Of a stretch of DNA of 64,000 nucleotides, positions 35,701 to 50,700 are shown piece after piece. This DNA is from Tachypleus tridentatus. Its lineage: Eukaryota > Arthropoda > Merostomata > Xiphosura > Limulidae. Numbering within the stretch: position 1 is the first letter of the stretch; each line of letters begins with the position of its first letter. The translations under genes and the position numbers were made by a program. The stretch lies in the NCBI RefSeq assembly GCF_004210375.1, contig NC_134834.1:145361009-145425008 (forward strand), read 5' to 3'. The notes under the pieces are model-generated. The model was given only the letters and a program-made list of their open reading frames with translations, was not told the DNA's origin and searched no databases.

Positions 35701-38700
35701 TGCCATTAAAACAAATTTCAATTTGAATATCACATGGCTTTAGGGTTAACAAAAAAAAGCAAAGGACAAAATTAGTGCAAGATTTTCTATGTTTTCTACT
35801 CACTGCTTTGCTACACTGGGCATAACATGGCCAAACTTTCATAAACACTCTATATAAAGAAATCTAGGTTTGAAAGGGCCTGTTAAAGTAATGCCTTTCA
35901 TATACATGTATTTTCTCAAGCTCTGTCAGTAACATTTTCATTATGACTGGACTAAGTTTTTAATAATTTGGGTTTTAAGCCATTTGATTGGTTATCACCT
36001 GATTGATTAATCAGTTTGGATACCAGCACCAATCATTAACTAAAGTACTTAGTTTGTGTGGAAGAACAGTTTTAAGATTTATATTTTTATCATAACATTT
36101 TTGTTTTACAATTTTTCTGAATGATAAGTTCATTTCAAAACTCCCTAGCTGAAGCTTTCTACTTGATTTCAACTAACGTCTTTTTGGAGAAAAAAGTCTG
36201 GAAAGGTAATAGGCTGTCATTCCATGTGATTGATCAATAATTGATTTTAAATCCACATATTATTTATCTCAAAAGATAAGTACCTTCAGTTTGTCGTGTT
36301 GAAAGAGCCAATAAGTTCATGATACAATCCACTGTTGCATCAATATCATACAAGTTATCTTCTAAAGTAGATCGGACTAGTTGCAAGTCCTAAAGTTTCA
36401 TAAAAATATTCATTATTTCTCTCGTGAAACAAAAGAAAAAATCAGAACAATCAATACAGAAATTTTAGAGAAAAATATTGTGCATACAATTATCAAACTG
36501 TTACATCATTAGCATATCAATATTACAGAATTCCTTAAAACCCAAAACTACATGTTAGTTTGTACTAACAATAATAGTGACTAGAAGTTTGGTTGGTTTC
36601 GAGTTTCACACAAAATTACACAAGAACTATCCACACTACCTGTCACTAATTTAGAAGTGATAGAATAATTTGAAGACATCTAGTTACCACCACCAACTCT
36701 TGGGCTATTCTTTTACCAGTAAATAATGGGATTAACTGTTATATTACAATACTGTCATGGCTAGAAGGGTGAGCATGTTCGATGATAGTAATTTAAACCC
36801 AAAACCTTCAGTTTGCGAGTTGAACTCCTTAACCACCAGGCTAGTGATTAGAGAAATGATTGTTAATTATTTCCCAGAAAAGAAATTATTTTTCTGTGAT
36901 GTGGTTCCCTTATAAATCAGCAATTAGTAATAGTTAGAATGAGCAGTTTTTTTGCAACAGAATTATTAAGCATAAGATAAAGGCTATAATGGTTTTAGTA
37001 AATAATTAAATCTACTTCAATTAATCATTTTTGTATGTTAGATACAGAAAGGTACAATGGTGGTTTCAGTCAGTATGGTTTTGCATCAGTAAAACATTAA
37101 GTACAGAGTACACAGAAAAGTTAATATGTGATACTGAAATGTTAGCCTTCACAAACAATAATAAAAATACAGATATATAAAGTGTTACATTGACTTCCAA
37201 ATAAAGTAATACATTATGCAAGTCAATCAGATTAATTAGCTTTCAAGTACTGGAACAACTCCTGTAATGACTAATAATTGGCTTACATAAAAGGTATTTC
37301 AACTAATGATCCATATTTTGTTATCCAGCCAATCGTCCTGAGCTCTATTACTGGGTAAAAGGCCTCGTGCACAAAGATATACAAACATTAGAAGTATCAA
37401 TTCATAAGCATCATAACAGCAACTTTTACAGCAGACAAATTCTGTCTTTAATAACTGAAACATTTCTACTTGTACTGAATCATCTTCAGATAATTATCAG
37501 CTACTGTGGGTCAAAACTTTTGTAATCATTAGCATCAGGCTTGCCTACTGTAAAAGTTGCCAAAACAAATGAACTGTAGTGAAAATGCTAATATACACCT
37601 TCCTAAGTTTAAACCTTTATTACAGTATTAAAGCTTTATATTGTTTAAGTTATCGCTACTCTTGTTACAGTGTGAATGCCTTTTCCAAGATGGCAAAACA
37701 TGGTTGTAATAGGTCTTATGATAAGTATAATTAACTGTAATTATGCTACATGAGCTAGTAAAAGGCATTCTCACCATAACAAGTGGCTTATATAAACAGT
37801 GTTCCAACTTCCACTGTGCTTGTTCTTTACCAACTGGCATGAAGAGCTCTGGATTGAGTGAAACACGTGGTCGACAATAGACGTGGCAAACACAGTGTGG
37901 TTGAAGTATTATTATGATACACTCTTCTAATATTTGGAAATCTCTAGCAGACTAGACACAGAAAATACTATTAAAACACTAATCCACAGGTATAATTACC
38001 AAGAATCACCACTCTTACTGTCCTGTAACAACACACATTAGTAATGGATCATGATTCACAGCTTAGACATTCCAGAGTTGTTAGATCTAACCTGACACCC
38101 CGTGCTCTGAACAACTTGAAGTTCAAGATCTGTCAGATCTACAGAATCAGAACTGTCCTGATGAGTGCTGGTACTTGTAGTGCTACTTTCTGACTCTGTA
38201 AGGGGTCTTTGACCATTCTTATAATCCTTTGGCTTCCTATTCTTCTGAGAAGACATATCTTGTGGTTCCTAAAATTAAAATGAATAACATTAAAAGTTTC
38301 AATAATACCTACAGTCGATAGTATGAACTCTTACACAGGATTATATTTAGGCAGCTTTAAAAAGTAAGAATTCTTGAAGTAACATAACAGGGTTAATAAC
38401 ATTTGTCGGAACATAAGTCTTGAAGCTATGACAAAATTTAAAATTGCACATTCATTGTATGCAGTATAATTTATTACACTGCTTTACAGGACAGGGCAAA
38501 CTATAATTCTAGTATTTTATGATGTGTCAGTGTTTACTACAGTTGTTCCATATTCACATTTATGGACAGTATGGATAATTTGTATAGTATGTTACTTCTT
38601 TAGTATTAATATTTAAAACAAGTGATCCATTTCTACTGAAAATGTTAACATATATCATCAATTTTCTTCATTACTGTTTAGATAAACTGAAAAATATTTC

Positions 38701-41700
38701 TCTAAGTATTATGAAAATCATTACGATTTAGATTTACTTGATCAATGTTAAATTAACACTATAATTCTAAAGTATTCATTCCCCACTTTCATCACTTAAA
38801 ACCATGTGTATAATTTCAAAAATAGAAGAAAAATATTCATTATTAAAAGGGCAGATTAGTAAACTAGAAAATATTCATTTACTTAATTAGAAAAATGCAC
38901 AAAATAACTGTTGGAGATATAAGAAAAGCTATTTAAAAAAGTAAAATCTATAAATGGTTTTTATTCTTCATTCTGATAGTGTTTTAGTCTCATGGCTTAA
39001 AAATCACTACTCCCATCAAAAATGCTCGAATTTGAGGATATGTACTGAATTTTTAATAGCTATTTCAAGAACTTTCTAAACAAAGAACCTGGCCTCCAGC
39101 ACTGAATCTTTCAGTGGCATAAGAACTCATAAGGTCCAGCATGGCCAGGTTGGTTAAGGCGTTCGACTCATAATCTGAGGGTCTTGGGTTCGAATTCCAG
39201 TTGCACCAAACATGCTCGCCCTTTCAGCTGTGGAGGTATCATAATGTGATGGTCAATCCCACTATTCGTTGGTAAAAGAGTTGGCAATGGGTGGTAATGA
39301 CTAGCTGCCTTCCCTCTCGTCTTACATTAATAAATTAGGGACGGGTAGCGCAGATAGCCTTCGTGTAGCTTTGTGCGAAATTCAAAACAAAGCAAAAACA
39401 CCAAAGAACTCATAAAAATTCATTGTTTTAATATCTTTGAAAATTATAGCTCTTGGAGTAAACATATGAAATACATTGTAAACAAGGATAAACTTACAAT
39501 TATGAAATTCAGTAAAAATTACAATTATTTAAAAAAAACAAGGAAATCATTTAGTCATCATACATATAATTTGGTTATATTAACAAATTAAGGAAATTAA
39601 TCCAAGTTAAATATTATCTTCTCAGAATAACTTGAAATTAATTACAATATTTATAATAACTTAAGAACCATTAGTATTTTTAAATACAGTGTCATTGAAA
39701 AGAAACACTATAAATGCTTAATAAGCAAGGTACTTTTTTCTTTTAATACAATATATACAAATATTTTTAAGAGAATGTAGTTAAGTAGATTCCATTTCTT
39801 AACAGTAATCAAACCTAACACTATTGTCTTATTTGCCATCTTTTCATGTTTTAACAGTTAACGAAAAGACCTACCACTTACTATACGCTCAATACCATAG
39901 CAAGCAGAAACAAAGCAAACAAAATTCTAATTTAATATCAAATTGCAGTCTAACTAAACTGATCAAATTCACTTGAAATTAACTAAAATATTTGTAAGAA
40001 ATTACATCAGAAAAACATTATGTTCAAGGAATCTTGATACAAAGTGATTAAAAACCCTATAACGTAAGCACTTGCAAAAGATGTACCTGTCAAAAGTAAT
40101 TGTGTTATAAGTTTATTTTTTCTATCACTATGTAAGAAATTAATAATATTAATAACTATTATTATTTGGCATTCAAATACAAAAATCATAGATTCCCTTG
40201 CAGTTCAGTGTTTTGCTTTTTATTAAATTTTCAAACCTCAAACTGCAGACTTAATGAAACATCTGGTCATGAATATTGTATTCCCAAAGAATTTAACTTT
40301 GCTAAAGCAAACCTCAACATATTCCTTGGTGCTAATTATCAGGAAGTTAAGTAGGTATAACTACAAACATTCTTCTGTATTAAACATAAAACACACACTT
40401 ACAGATAACCTGATGTTAGCAGGTGATTCACTATCATCTCCTATTCTTCTCACACTGGAGTAATGCTCTCCATTATGGTATGATATATGAATTTCAGGTG
40501 CTCCTTTTTTTTCAGTGCCCCTTATCTTTAAAACAGTGAAGAAAAAAAAATCCATATTAAATACTGACATATGAGTGAGTTTTAATTTTTAGACAATGTA
40601 CAGAACATATTATGAAGATATACTTTGGGAAAAAAAATACTTAACACAAAGATCAGTGAAAAATTGTCATTCAGTAATTTGTCAAATGATTCTTTTACAA
40701 GATACAAACCATAATTTTATATACTGGCTTGAAACAACATGACTATAATACTTGAAAAAAAATTAAAGAAATTTTTAATGTCGTTCTGTGATATCTATCT
40801 TTCAGAGGTTTGGACCAACTTGAAAACTGACAAGTTATTTTTTTCACAAATTTAAATATATATTACAAAAATATATATATTGTCAGTTTAATTATAACAC
40901 AACAATAAAAGCATTACTTACAAATACAAATAAAGTTTTAATATTACCAATATTATGGTGGAGCACTGGATGTTTTTCAACTTTTAATATTTGTTTGTCT
41001 GAATGCAAATTACTTGATATTCTTAAACTGAATTCAGAAATTTCATTTAAAATAAATGTTTTATTATTTAATTACAATTATGTGATGAGTATATGAAAAT
41101 ATAAAACCATTCCAATTGAATTTAAGAGGAAAATGTATTGCTGTACTTTTCCTCTATAAAATACACCTTTTTCCTCAGCTGGTTATGATATAGGTTTTGT
41201 TATGTAATGCAAGCATATGTTTTATACTGGATAAATACTTTTCATGAATGATTAATAGTAAACAAATTACAACTTCTACTCCTTCTGAAACACAGTGAAT
41301 GTTACAGTAAAATACAGTAAAAGTCAAAAAATAAAACTAACTATTTAGAAACCTGAAAAGATTGTTCAGAATATAATTTAACCTTGTGAACCACAAGGAC
41401 ATATGAACAGACAAGCAGCATAAGCAATCATGCAAGTATCCAGAGGAGATCCAAATCAAATGGAACCTTTCTCAAGTGAATGTGATGTTGTCATCTATTC
41501 AAATCATTTTTAAAACCATAAAAATGCTAATAATGAGCACAGTTTCTGTACAAAAAGAGAAAAAGCATATTTATTTTAATAAACTTCATCTGTAGCTCAG
41601 TAAATTAGATTCCACTATGAATCTGTTACAACAGCACAATATAAATTCATAACTTATTTGATAATCAATGTAAAGATATCTTCACCTGCCAAAGAAGGTA

Positions 41701-44700
41701 TAAATTCATTACTTATTTGATATTCAGTACAAAGATATGCCTACCTGCCAAAGAGGTGAATTAAGCTGATGAATCACCACAACTACTTCATGAAAGCGAG
41801 CAAATGCAACAATAGCATCATTTCCTGCATGAGTTCCTGATTCTGAAAGGTTGGACACTATAAGAAACAAAAAATGATCAAATTGAAACAATTGTATAGC
41901 ATCGTCAATTAACCAAGTTTTTAAACAACTCTTATGGCCTATCTGGCAGCCTTGGTTAGTAACGAATAAAAGTTACTTCACATGCTATTCACATAATCAG
42001 TGACCCAAGTTAATGACTATTTTTTTACGGAACTTTACGTTAAGCCTTTTGCCATTTTATAACCAGTTTCTTTACAGGTTTTCACTAACTGGTCATTTTA
42101 TTGAAACTTAGTGACAGTAAGAGCTCAAATATCTTACACATAGTACAGTGATAAAAAGGAATTCTTCTAAATAAACTGTTAAATACTGAACCTAACCAGT
42201 TTCCTTATTCTCTTAATTATTAAAATGGTTTTCTCTACAAAGTTCAAATAGCTGCCTGAATAAATGTTTAAAAACAACACCACATTTTGTATATTTATTG
42301 TTCAGATAATCAGATACTATTAGCACTATTTACCTGAAGGAAAAATGTATTTTAAAAGACAAAAATAAATTATCTTAACGTACAAGGAAAGTTAATCAAA
42401 AAAGAAAAAATAATTTTTAGACTTAAGCACACCCTGCCACCAGTCACTGATTGAAAGGAAGTCAATATATTGAAGAGCTCCTTAGAGTTGATAAAAAACA
42501 TTAAAAAGGTGAATTTTTAAACTTTAGTTTTTACAACTTACAATGTTTATCAAATGGTACATCATCTTCAACAAAAGGTTCAAAGTCCTGTCGATGATTT
42601 TTCATGTAGTCAACTACATTTTGACGATGCACAAGGTGATTTCGTGTGTGTCCTTCAAGTTGATCTCCAAGTGCTCTGAACAAACAGTTACTGCAAAATA
42701 AATAGTAACAGTAGCACAAACAATTTTATTTTTTTACAAACCATAGAAACTCAAAGAACTATTTGAAAGGAAAAAAAAAATTTTTTTTTTAAATCACGTA
42801 ATAAGAAATGGAAATATAAGGCCCTTAATGAAGAGAGTTATTTTTAATGGTGAAAGTTGTTGTAATTTGCCTACTTTCAAAGTATTAATTCACACTTCTC
42901 ACTTCAAACATGGTTGTAATTTCTTTATGGCATGGGTATTTTTACTTGACTCTAAGTGATAAGAGTAAAAATGAAAATGAATTAATATGAATAGACTTGC
43001 CACGCTCTGTTTACAATATGATAAAACCATAAACACCAACTATTCAACACCAGGACTGCACAGAGAACACCCATTTATTCAACACCAGGATTACACACAT
43101 AATACCCAATTTACTCAACACCAGCACCACACAGAGAACATCCATGTTACTAAACACTAGGATCATAAAGAAAATGCCAACATCAGGATCCAGGATCACG
43201 CGTACTTATGTAATAAAATTTTCAAAACCTTCCAAATGAAAACTTATTTTGAAAAACCTAATCTGCTGACTTTAACAGCATGTGAATTCTGCCAAATTTA
43301 ATAAGTAATGTTTTATTATATTTCATAAAACAAATACAGTAACAGCTGTTTGAAAAGTTCTAGCAATAACATACAATGAAATGCAAATTAAAATGTTTTA
43401 CTTATTGTCTTATTTTTTCTGTTTGTATTTTGTTTCAGGCACAATAAATATTCTGCACATGTTCTAGCAGCCAGTTAGCATCCATGCTAGACTGATTTTG
43501 ACCTTTCTGGCATACTTTGATGTTTGACCTAATAAAAACAAAGGTTTATTCAAACAAAACCATCAAATAGGACATTAACTGAAGTTTTACATGACCACCT
43601 TTAACTGAACAAAGTATTAACAAACTTTTTGTTCCTCACAGCCCCTCCTTGAAGAAGTGTAATCCAACAGGAATAAACTTCTATACCATTCTGTAATTTT
43701 TTAATTTGACAAAATAAGTCAGTACCAAAGTTTCTAAGTGCCAATTATGGCAGTACACTCAGTTCTCTGACAATAAGCATGAACACACTACTTGTTATGC
43801 AAATAAAGACTCTTCCTTTCCACAAACACACTTACAGGTAACCTGTTGTCATGAGAATAATAGGTCACAATTTTATTTTTTTTTAGTAGTGTTCAAAATA
43901 ACCAGTTTCCAGTTATCTGAGAAAACTAAAATTATCACAGGACAACTAAAGTACACTGCTTTTGTTGTCCATAGGATAACCATATAATGATCTACTTCCA
44001 TGGCAGTCTATGCATCCAGCACGTACTGGCATGTTCAGAGTACTACAAAATTATCAATAATACATTTATACATAACGTGTTCCAATTTCTGCAAAAACAC
44101 GACCAACTATTTACTATAAGACTACATTATATCTTGCAAACCCGTCACAACTTACAACCAATAACAAATTGCCACTCAAGAGATTTTGACATTACCACAT
44201 TCATTTTACCACTTACATCTTGCATGTTTTGAAACATTAGAATTAGATATTGTTTTTGATACAAGTTGTGGATCGAATAATTAAATAAGCTTTCTTTTTT
44301 TGCTTTAACTTTGCAGCAAAGACAAATGATCAAGACAAAATAGACAAGAAGTTTTTGAAAGTAGAAGCCAACATAACTACATTAAAAACTAATTCAAAGC
44401 AATGTTCCAACATTGCTGGAGAAATGGTTGTTCATGGATGAAGTAAGACGAAGAAAAAGTTTGTAACCTTTATCACAACTAATGCATTCATTCAAGTATG
44501 TACAATTACACCTTATTGCAAACAAACATAACTGGTCCGAAAACTGTCAGCTGAACAACCCAGTCAAAGTATTATTTTGAATGCTATCCAGCATTTTTTA
44601 AAACCATTAATACTGCAAAGTCACATTTATATTGAGTTGTAAATAATATTTCCACTTATACTAATTACCCCTTACTTGTATCACAACTGCATTGTATATC

Positions 44701-47700
44701 AGTTAGTAGAATGAGGATTACTGGTCAGACACATACTACCAATGTTTAATTTATGTCAATATGACGTCCACCTGTTCTATGTTGTAATAAGCAACTGTTA
44801 TTTAACATGTTATCCTAATTTAATTGTACAAATCAACTGCAATAAGATGTACTTTTCTGTTTAAATTTTAAGAACACCCCAACCCTGCAATTGGGTATTT
44901 CTATATCTTGCACCTTTGAACATCAAAGTGTACTTTTACCAACTTGAGTTTTAATAACAACTGATTAACCCATCTTTCCCCAATATACCATGTTTTAGTC
45001 CCAGCAAAACACTCATTCAGTACATAATTAAAACCCAACTGATTTTTATTGATCACAATTTCAAATTGCCAATGAGACAAATCAACTTGTAACTGACTGA
45101 CTGTTGAACATACATCACAAAACATCATCATACCAGCAAAGTAAAGATTCAGTCACATGGTCACCAAAATCATCATTATCATAATAATACATGAATTAAT
45201 AGTGTTATACGTAACAGTTTACTGCTACAATTCTACCTAACAAAGAACTGGAAACATTGTGGGTCTACAAAAGTTTTAGGCTTTATATTTCAACATGGCC
45301 TTCAGCTTGTAAGTATTCTATGATGTTTGTTTGGTTGGTTTTGAAATTTAGCACAAAGCTACACAATGGACTGTCTGTGCTCTGTCCACTATGGGTATCA
45401 AAACCCAGTTTTTAGTGGTATGAGTCCCAAGACATACTGCTGTGCCACTGGAAGGCACTTTTCTATAATAACCCATACCCATGTTTAAACTATATTTAAA
45501 ACAACAATTATTCTGAATAACTTTATTGGTTGTTAGAATGTGCTCTCAGTCATCCCAAACTATGATAGTTACCAGCAAAATCATGAACTACTCTAAGAAT
45601 TTTATTCATTTTAGATTGTAAAGAAAAAGTTATAAGAACACAAAAAACACAAAATATTATCAACAGCAGACACCACAAAATTGTGCTTACAGTCCTGATT
45701 GTCCCTAAAATATTCAAGCTTAGATTATGCACTCTAAATAATGAATGACCTAATCAAGTATAAGCTTATAAGCTGTTAACAAAAATTTGTATCATGTGCA
45801 ACTGCATGATTATCTTGTTACCATTTAAGTTGGCATTTTCCTCCCTCTCTCTTTTTTATTAAGTTCAGACAATAACTGATGAAGAACATAAGACTAGAAA
45901 TTAATCATTTTGAAATGTTTATGCTAAAAATTCAACTACAGAAATTTTGAAACATCCACAGTCTTTATTTTATCAACAATTTTGTGATTATAAATTTCAA
46001 CCAAAACGTTTAAGCTAATTTTTCCCTAACAACATCATTCCAACAATAATCATGTGACACTGGGTATGTTAATTTGTAAATGGAGGGACAAAGTTCAAAA
46101 CCTGTTACTAATCAGTGTTACCAAGTGAACAGGCTTACAATTTTACAAGTCAAATTTTATAGTTTGTTTACACACTAAAATAAACACAATGGTTTGTCAT
46201 CAGTGACAACACTTTCATAACAGAAATTATGATTTCTGGAATATCATTAACATAAAGTAGTAACAATGGCAAACCAAGGGCAGACACCCTTGGGAACACC
46301 ACAATTTACTCTTCCCTGCTCTGAATACTCTTTCAACATCCCAATTCTCAGTTCTACCATTTACATAATGACTGATACATCTCTGAGCTATTCCTATAAC
46401 TACATAACCAGAGACTTTAACCAACAATTTCTGTACATGAACAAAATCAAATCAATATAAGTATTAGGTTTTGATTTGCAAAACTCTCATCAACTGATTT
46501 TGTTCCAATATATACACAAGTAATTCACAATAATTTTGTTCACACTGAATGATATTTAACGGTAGTTTAACACACTTGAACCTTTATACTTTGTTTCTCA
46601 TATTACATCTGCATATTCTAGAATATTCCACATTACTTGGAATGTTCATGAACATTTCATACATAAATAACCACAATGTCCCTCTTTACTTCTGTATGAT
46701 AAGACAGTAGTTCCTAGCACTTCTACAAGACAATTTCAGGTAAGTTAAGTTACAAATGATTACTGAAAGTTTCTTGGTGACATTCCTCCTCCTAGAGCAC
46801 TATTTACAGCAACTGGATCCCTGCATCATGGGCTATTGGGTGACCAAGGTCTAGATGCTTACAGGACAATTTAAGATTACTAGCTATGAGGAAAGATGAT
46901 GTTGTTCTTCAAATCTATCTAAGAGCATGGTTTACTGCTTCCAATACCATTTCTGTTCCTTGCAGTGATCTTCCAGAAGGTAAATTCACTGGACATCTAT
47001 GATATCTCAAAGAACTCACTGGTTTGGCATTCTTTGATCCAAAGAATGATCCAACTAACAGTAGTAAAGGCACTAAATGAGAAGGAAAGCATAGATGAAC
47101 CTCCAAGACATATCAGTTATATATCAGAAAGACATGTCGAGTAAAGGTCTCATTACAAAGAACACAAGAGACTTCTTTAGGTGCCTCAAAAGCCCATCTG
47201 GATTTCTGAATTACATTCCAGAGTCATGAGTGCTTAGAGAGTATTGCCACTATAGGCAGTTCAGTACTTGAATGTAATAAATGACACTGCTGAGGCCTTA
47301 CTAAGGTGTATAATGTTATTATAACAAAGAAAGAATAGGAAGAATTCCTCCTTCAAGACTTGGATGTTTATAGAAGATGCTTTCCTGACTGTGTAAAAGT
47401 TACTAACCATATCAAAATTACAATTATGCTATCATACATGCAACAAAATAATAATATACTTTAAATAAATTATTTTATATTACATACTACTTATGGTACC
47501 AGGACACTGCAGACAAGAACTTCAGTGTCATTGAGCAAGCTCTAAATATGGTCCAAAATGGATGTAGTTTGACAATTGATATTTTTCTTGTACATTGGAC
47601 AAAATTAGGAAATGGAAACTTCAAAATGTTTAAATAAAAAGGACCACCCTAATAGGTTTGGTTTGTTTTGAATTTTGCATAAAGCTACTCCAGGGCCATC

Positions 47701-50700
47701 TCTGCTAGCCACTGGCAGTGGGTGGTGATGACTACTTGTCTTCCCTCAAGTCATCACCACCCACTGCCAACTCTTGGAATACTCTTTTACCAATGAATAG
47801 TTGGATTGACCATCACATTATAATGCCCCAAAGCTGAAAGGGTGAGCATGTTTGGTGTGAAAAGGATTTGAACACACAACTCTCAGATTACAAGTCAAGT
47901 GTCCCTAATAAGTAGAAATCAAACAATATCAAAACTTTCACTGGACTTTTCACTTCCCTTAACATGATATGCTTTCCAATAAATTTTAAAGTCCCGAAAT
48001 GATTATGGAGACATGAACATCTCATTAATTAAGTATCACTGAGCTCCAACTCTTTTTGTACAAAATGAACCTTTTGTACATGATAAAAGTTGTAACTGGT
48101 TAGTTTTGGAAGGAATAAGATATTTACATACAACTCCAATTAGCATTTTGTCTTTGCCATTCCCAAAGTGGCACCTTAAATTTCATATTGTTTAACATTT
48201 CAAGTGTAAAACATTAAGTCTACTGTGTATATGTACCATATAATTTTCTCTCCATGTCACTTCGGTGTAGAATGAAGACCTGTGGTATAATATCTATGCT
48301 AGATTTGTCCCAATTATATGATTTTGTCACCATTTGCTATCTTTGGCCTCCTCATTACAACTACCTTCTGCCCATTTGTTGCTCTAACTGTGATCATTAA
48401 TACAATAACAATTTAAAAGGTACTCAGTGGTTACAAAGTATATTCAACAGTTGTAATTTTTCTTTCAAACTGAATGTTATATTTTGCTAGGTATTGACTG
48501 CTCTCCCCAAAATGATTTGAGACTTATGGAAAGATCTGAATGATGCAATACTTCTGATAATTCAACTTCTGCAGTACCTATTACCACTATTCCTCAGTTT
48601 AACTTCCTCATTTTATCTTTATTGTTTACTCTCTTTTTATGATACTCCTTTCATTTCCTATCAATATTTATTTTTCTTCTTTTGAGTTCTTAATAAAGCC
48701 ATTTCTCTTTTTTGCTTTCTTTAGGTGTTTTATCAGGACCTGTACACTCAGAATTCTTCAGAATTTAGCTTTTCTTATAATGTCTGTTCTTTTCACTACA
48801 ACCCAAGTCTCTACACCTTCTCATCTAAGTTTATAGAAACTCTATTATCAAGTTCTCTTAATCAAGTCACCTGTTATATCTCTAAATCATCTACCTTAAC
48901 CATATTCTAAATAATTTCTTTAATAACTTCTTTACGTGGTCTCTTCTTTGTTCTTTGAATAAAGAAAGTGATAAAACATTAGAAAACCATTTTCTCTTTT
49001 TTTTTCTTTTTTAGCTTCATATTAATCACATAACTTACTACATCCTTATCTTCTTTTCATTTTTCCATATCATTTTAACAACCCTTGGGTTATTTAACTT
49101 GCAGCTTCAATAGTTACCATTTATTTTTTCCACACTAGTTAATCTCACCTCTACGTTTTCTTGATAATTTCTACAATAGTGTCTTTTTTTTCAGTTCTTT
49201 CATTTATTCTTTATTTAACTGAAGGTGTTTAGTGTAACTGCTACCAGATGTCAACATTTTTCATAAAACTGCTTCATACTGCTTTTACATTTACCTTCCT
49301 CTTCTTCTCTCTCTCCCGTTAGGCTAAAGTCTGTCAGCTGTATCATCCCATGAAACATTACCACTTGCTCTTATCCAGAAAAAATCCACCTTCTCTTACC
49401 TCCTCCAGTATTTATAAAGCTTTGCTCCAGTTTCTAGGACAAGTGTTAAATCCCACAGTGGCTAGCTAGGCATGTCCTGGATTCTTAAAACTGATAATTA
49501 GCACCATTCCTTTGTCTCTGGTTCCTATATTTACAAATCTACTATCACTAAACCCAAGATAGGCTGGACTTCTAAATATCACTTTAAATTCAGTGATATT
49601 TTAAGACACTTTCTACATAACACATGATCCTTGACTACTTTCCCCTACACATATTACATTCATTTTGCTAGTGCTCTAACACTCTTGCTACTTAAATGTG
49701 AGAGTTTTTCCATAAGGCTATCATCATCACTAGTTTTCAAAACTGACTTCTCTTCTGAAAATGTTCTAAACTTTGAACTATTGGCTAAGGCATAACACAA
49801 ACATACACAACCAAAAAACTAATTAAATATTTTTGATGCAACTATAAACCTTAGAAAAAATAGAGAAACAACAAGCAATACCCTTGACAAATAAATGTTT
49901 AAGCTATGTTGAGTAAAACAAAAAATTGCTCAGATAACTCTCGACAAGTAAACAATTTCAAAATAGATAAGTAAGTACACGGAATAGGTAGTTGGCAGAT
50001 GAAAGCTGTATTTTAACAGTTAACTAATGTATATCTTAAAGTGGATTTTATAAAACTAAAGTTTACATGTCTGATGAGATGAAAAGAAGTTTTTGATATT
50101 CATTATGTCTAGGCTTAAAAGCGAGTGACACATACACAAATGGGCCCCCACATTATACAATTTTTTTTTAATCTGAAATTTTTTCATACATTAATTTCAT
50201 GGATGTATATTATACATTTTAACATAACAGCACGTAACTTCCAAACAAACCCCCACATTAAACTTTTTCCCTATCAATAAAATACATAATTAAAATAATT
50301 ATTTCACTCCAGTTAAAACTACAAAAACAAGAAGTAATTAGGAAAATATAAAACAGGGTTCAAAAATGTTTGAAATGGCTTATTATTCAACCTACAATGT
50401 ATTTTAAATGGCATCATGTTAGGTTGAGAGAAGTATAATCTATTTTTGTTTATCAAAACAATTATTGTATTGTAATAAATGAAGAGAAACTTCACATGTT
50501 GTGTTGATTATTAGCAGAAGTTTCTAAACATTTTCAACTCATCCTTACCATGATGGGGTTCCAGTAAATGCTCAATAAATGAACTGCTTATCTATAGTAA
50601 TAGCTTTCACACTATGCAGAAATCACTGATTTTTGCCATGTCACATGTAAACACAATATATGTCATTCCCAGAAAACCAATAATCAATTGATGTATTGAT

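Noticed and set aside
42760..42792. A-run followed by T-run resembling a terminator hairpin
   Set aside because: It is a simple poly(A)/poly(T) junction in an intron; a rho-independent terminator has no meaning in this eukaryotic context.
46915..47106. 63-codon minus-strand frame in OTUD3 intron 1
   Set aside because: No recognisable motif and no matching splice signals; OTUD3 already joins in phase without it.
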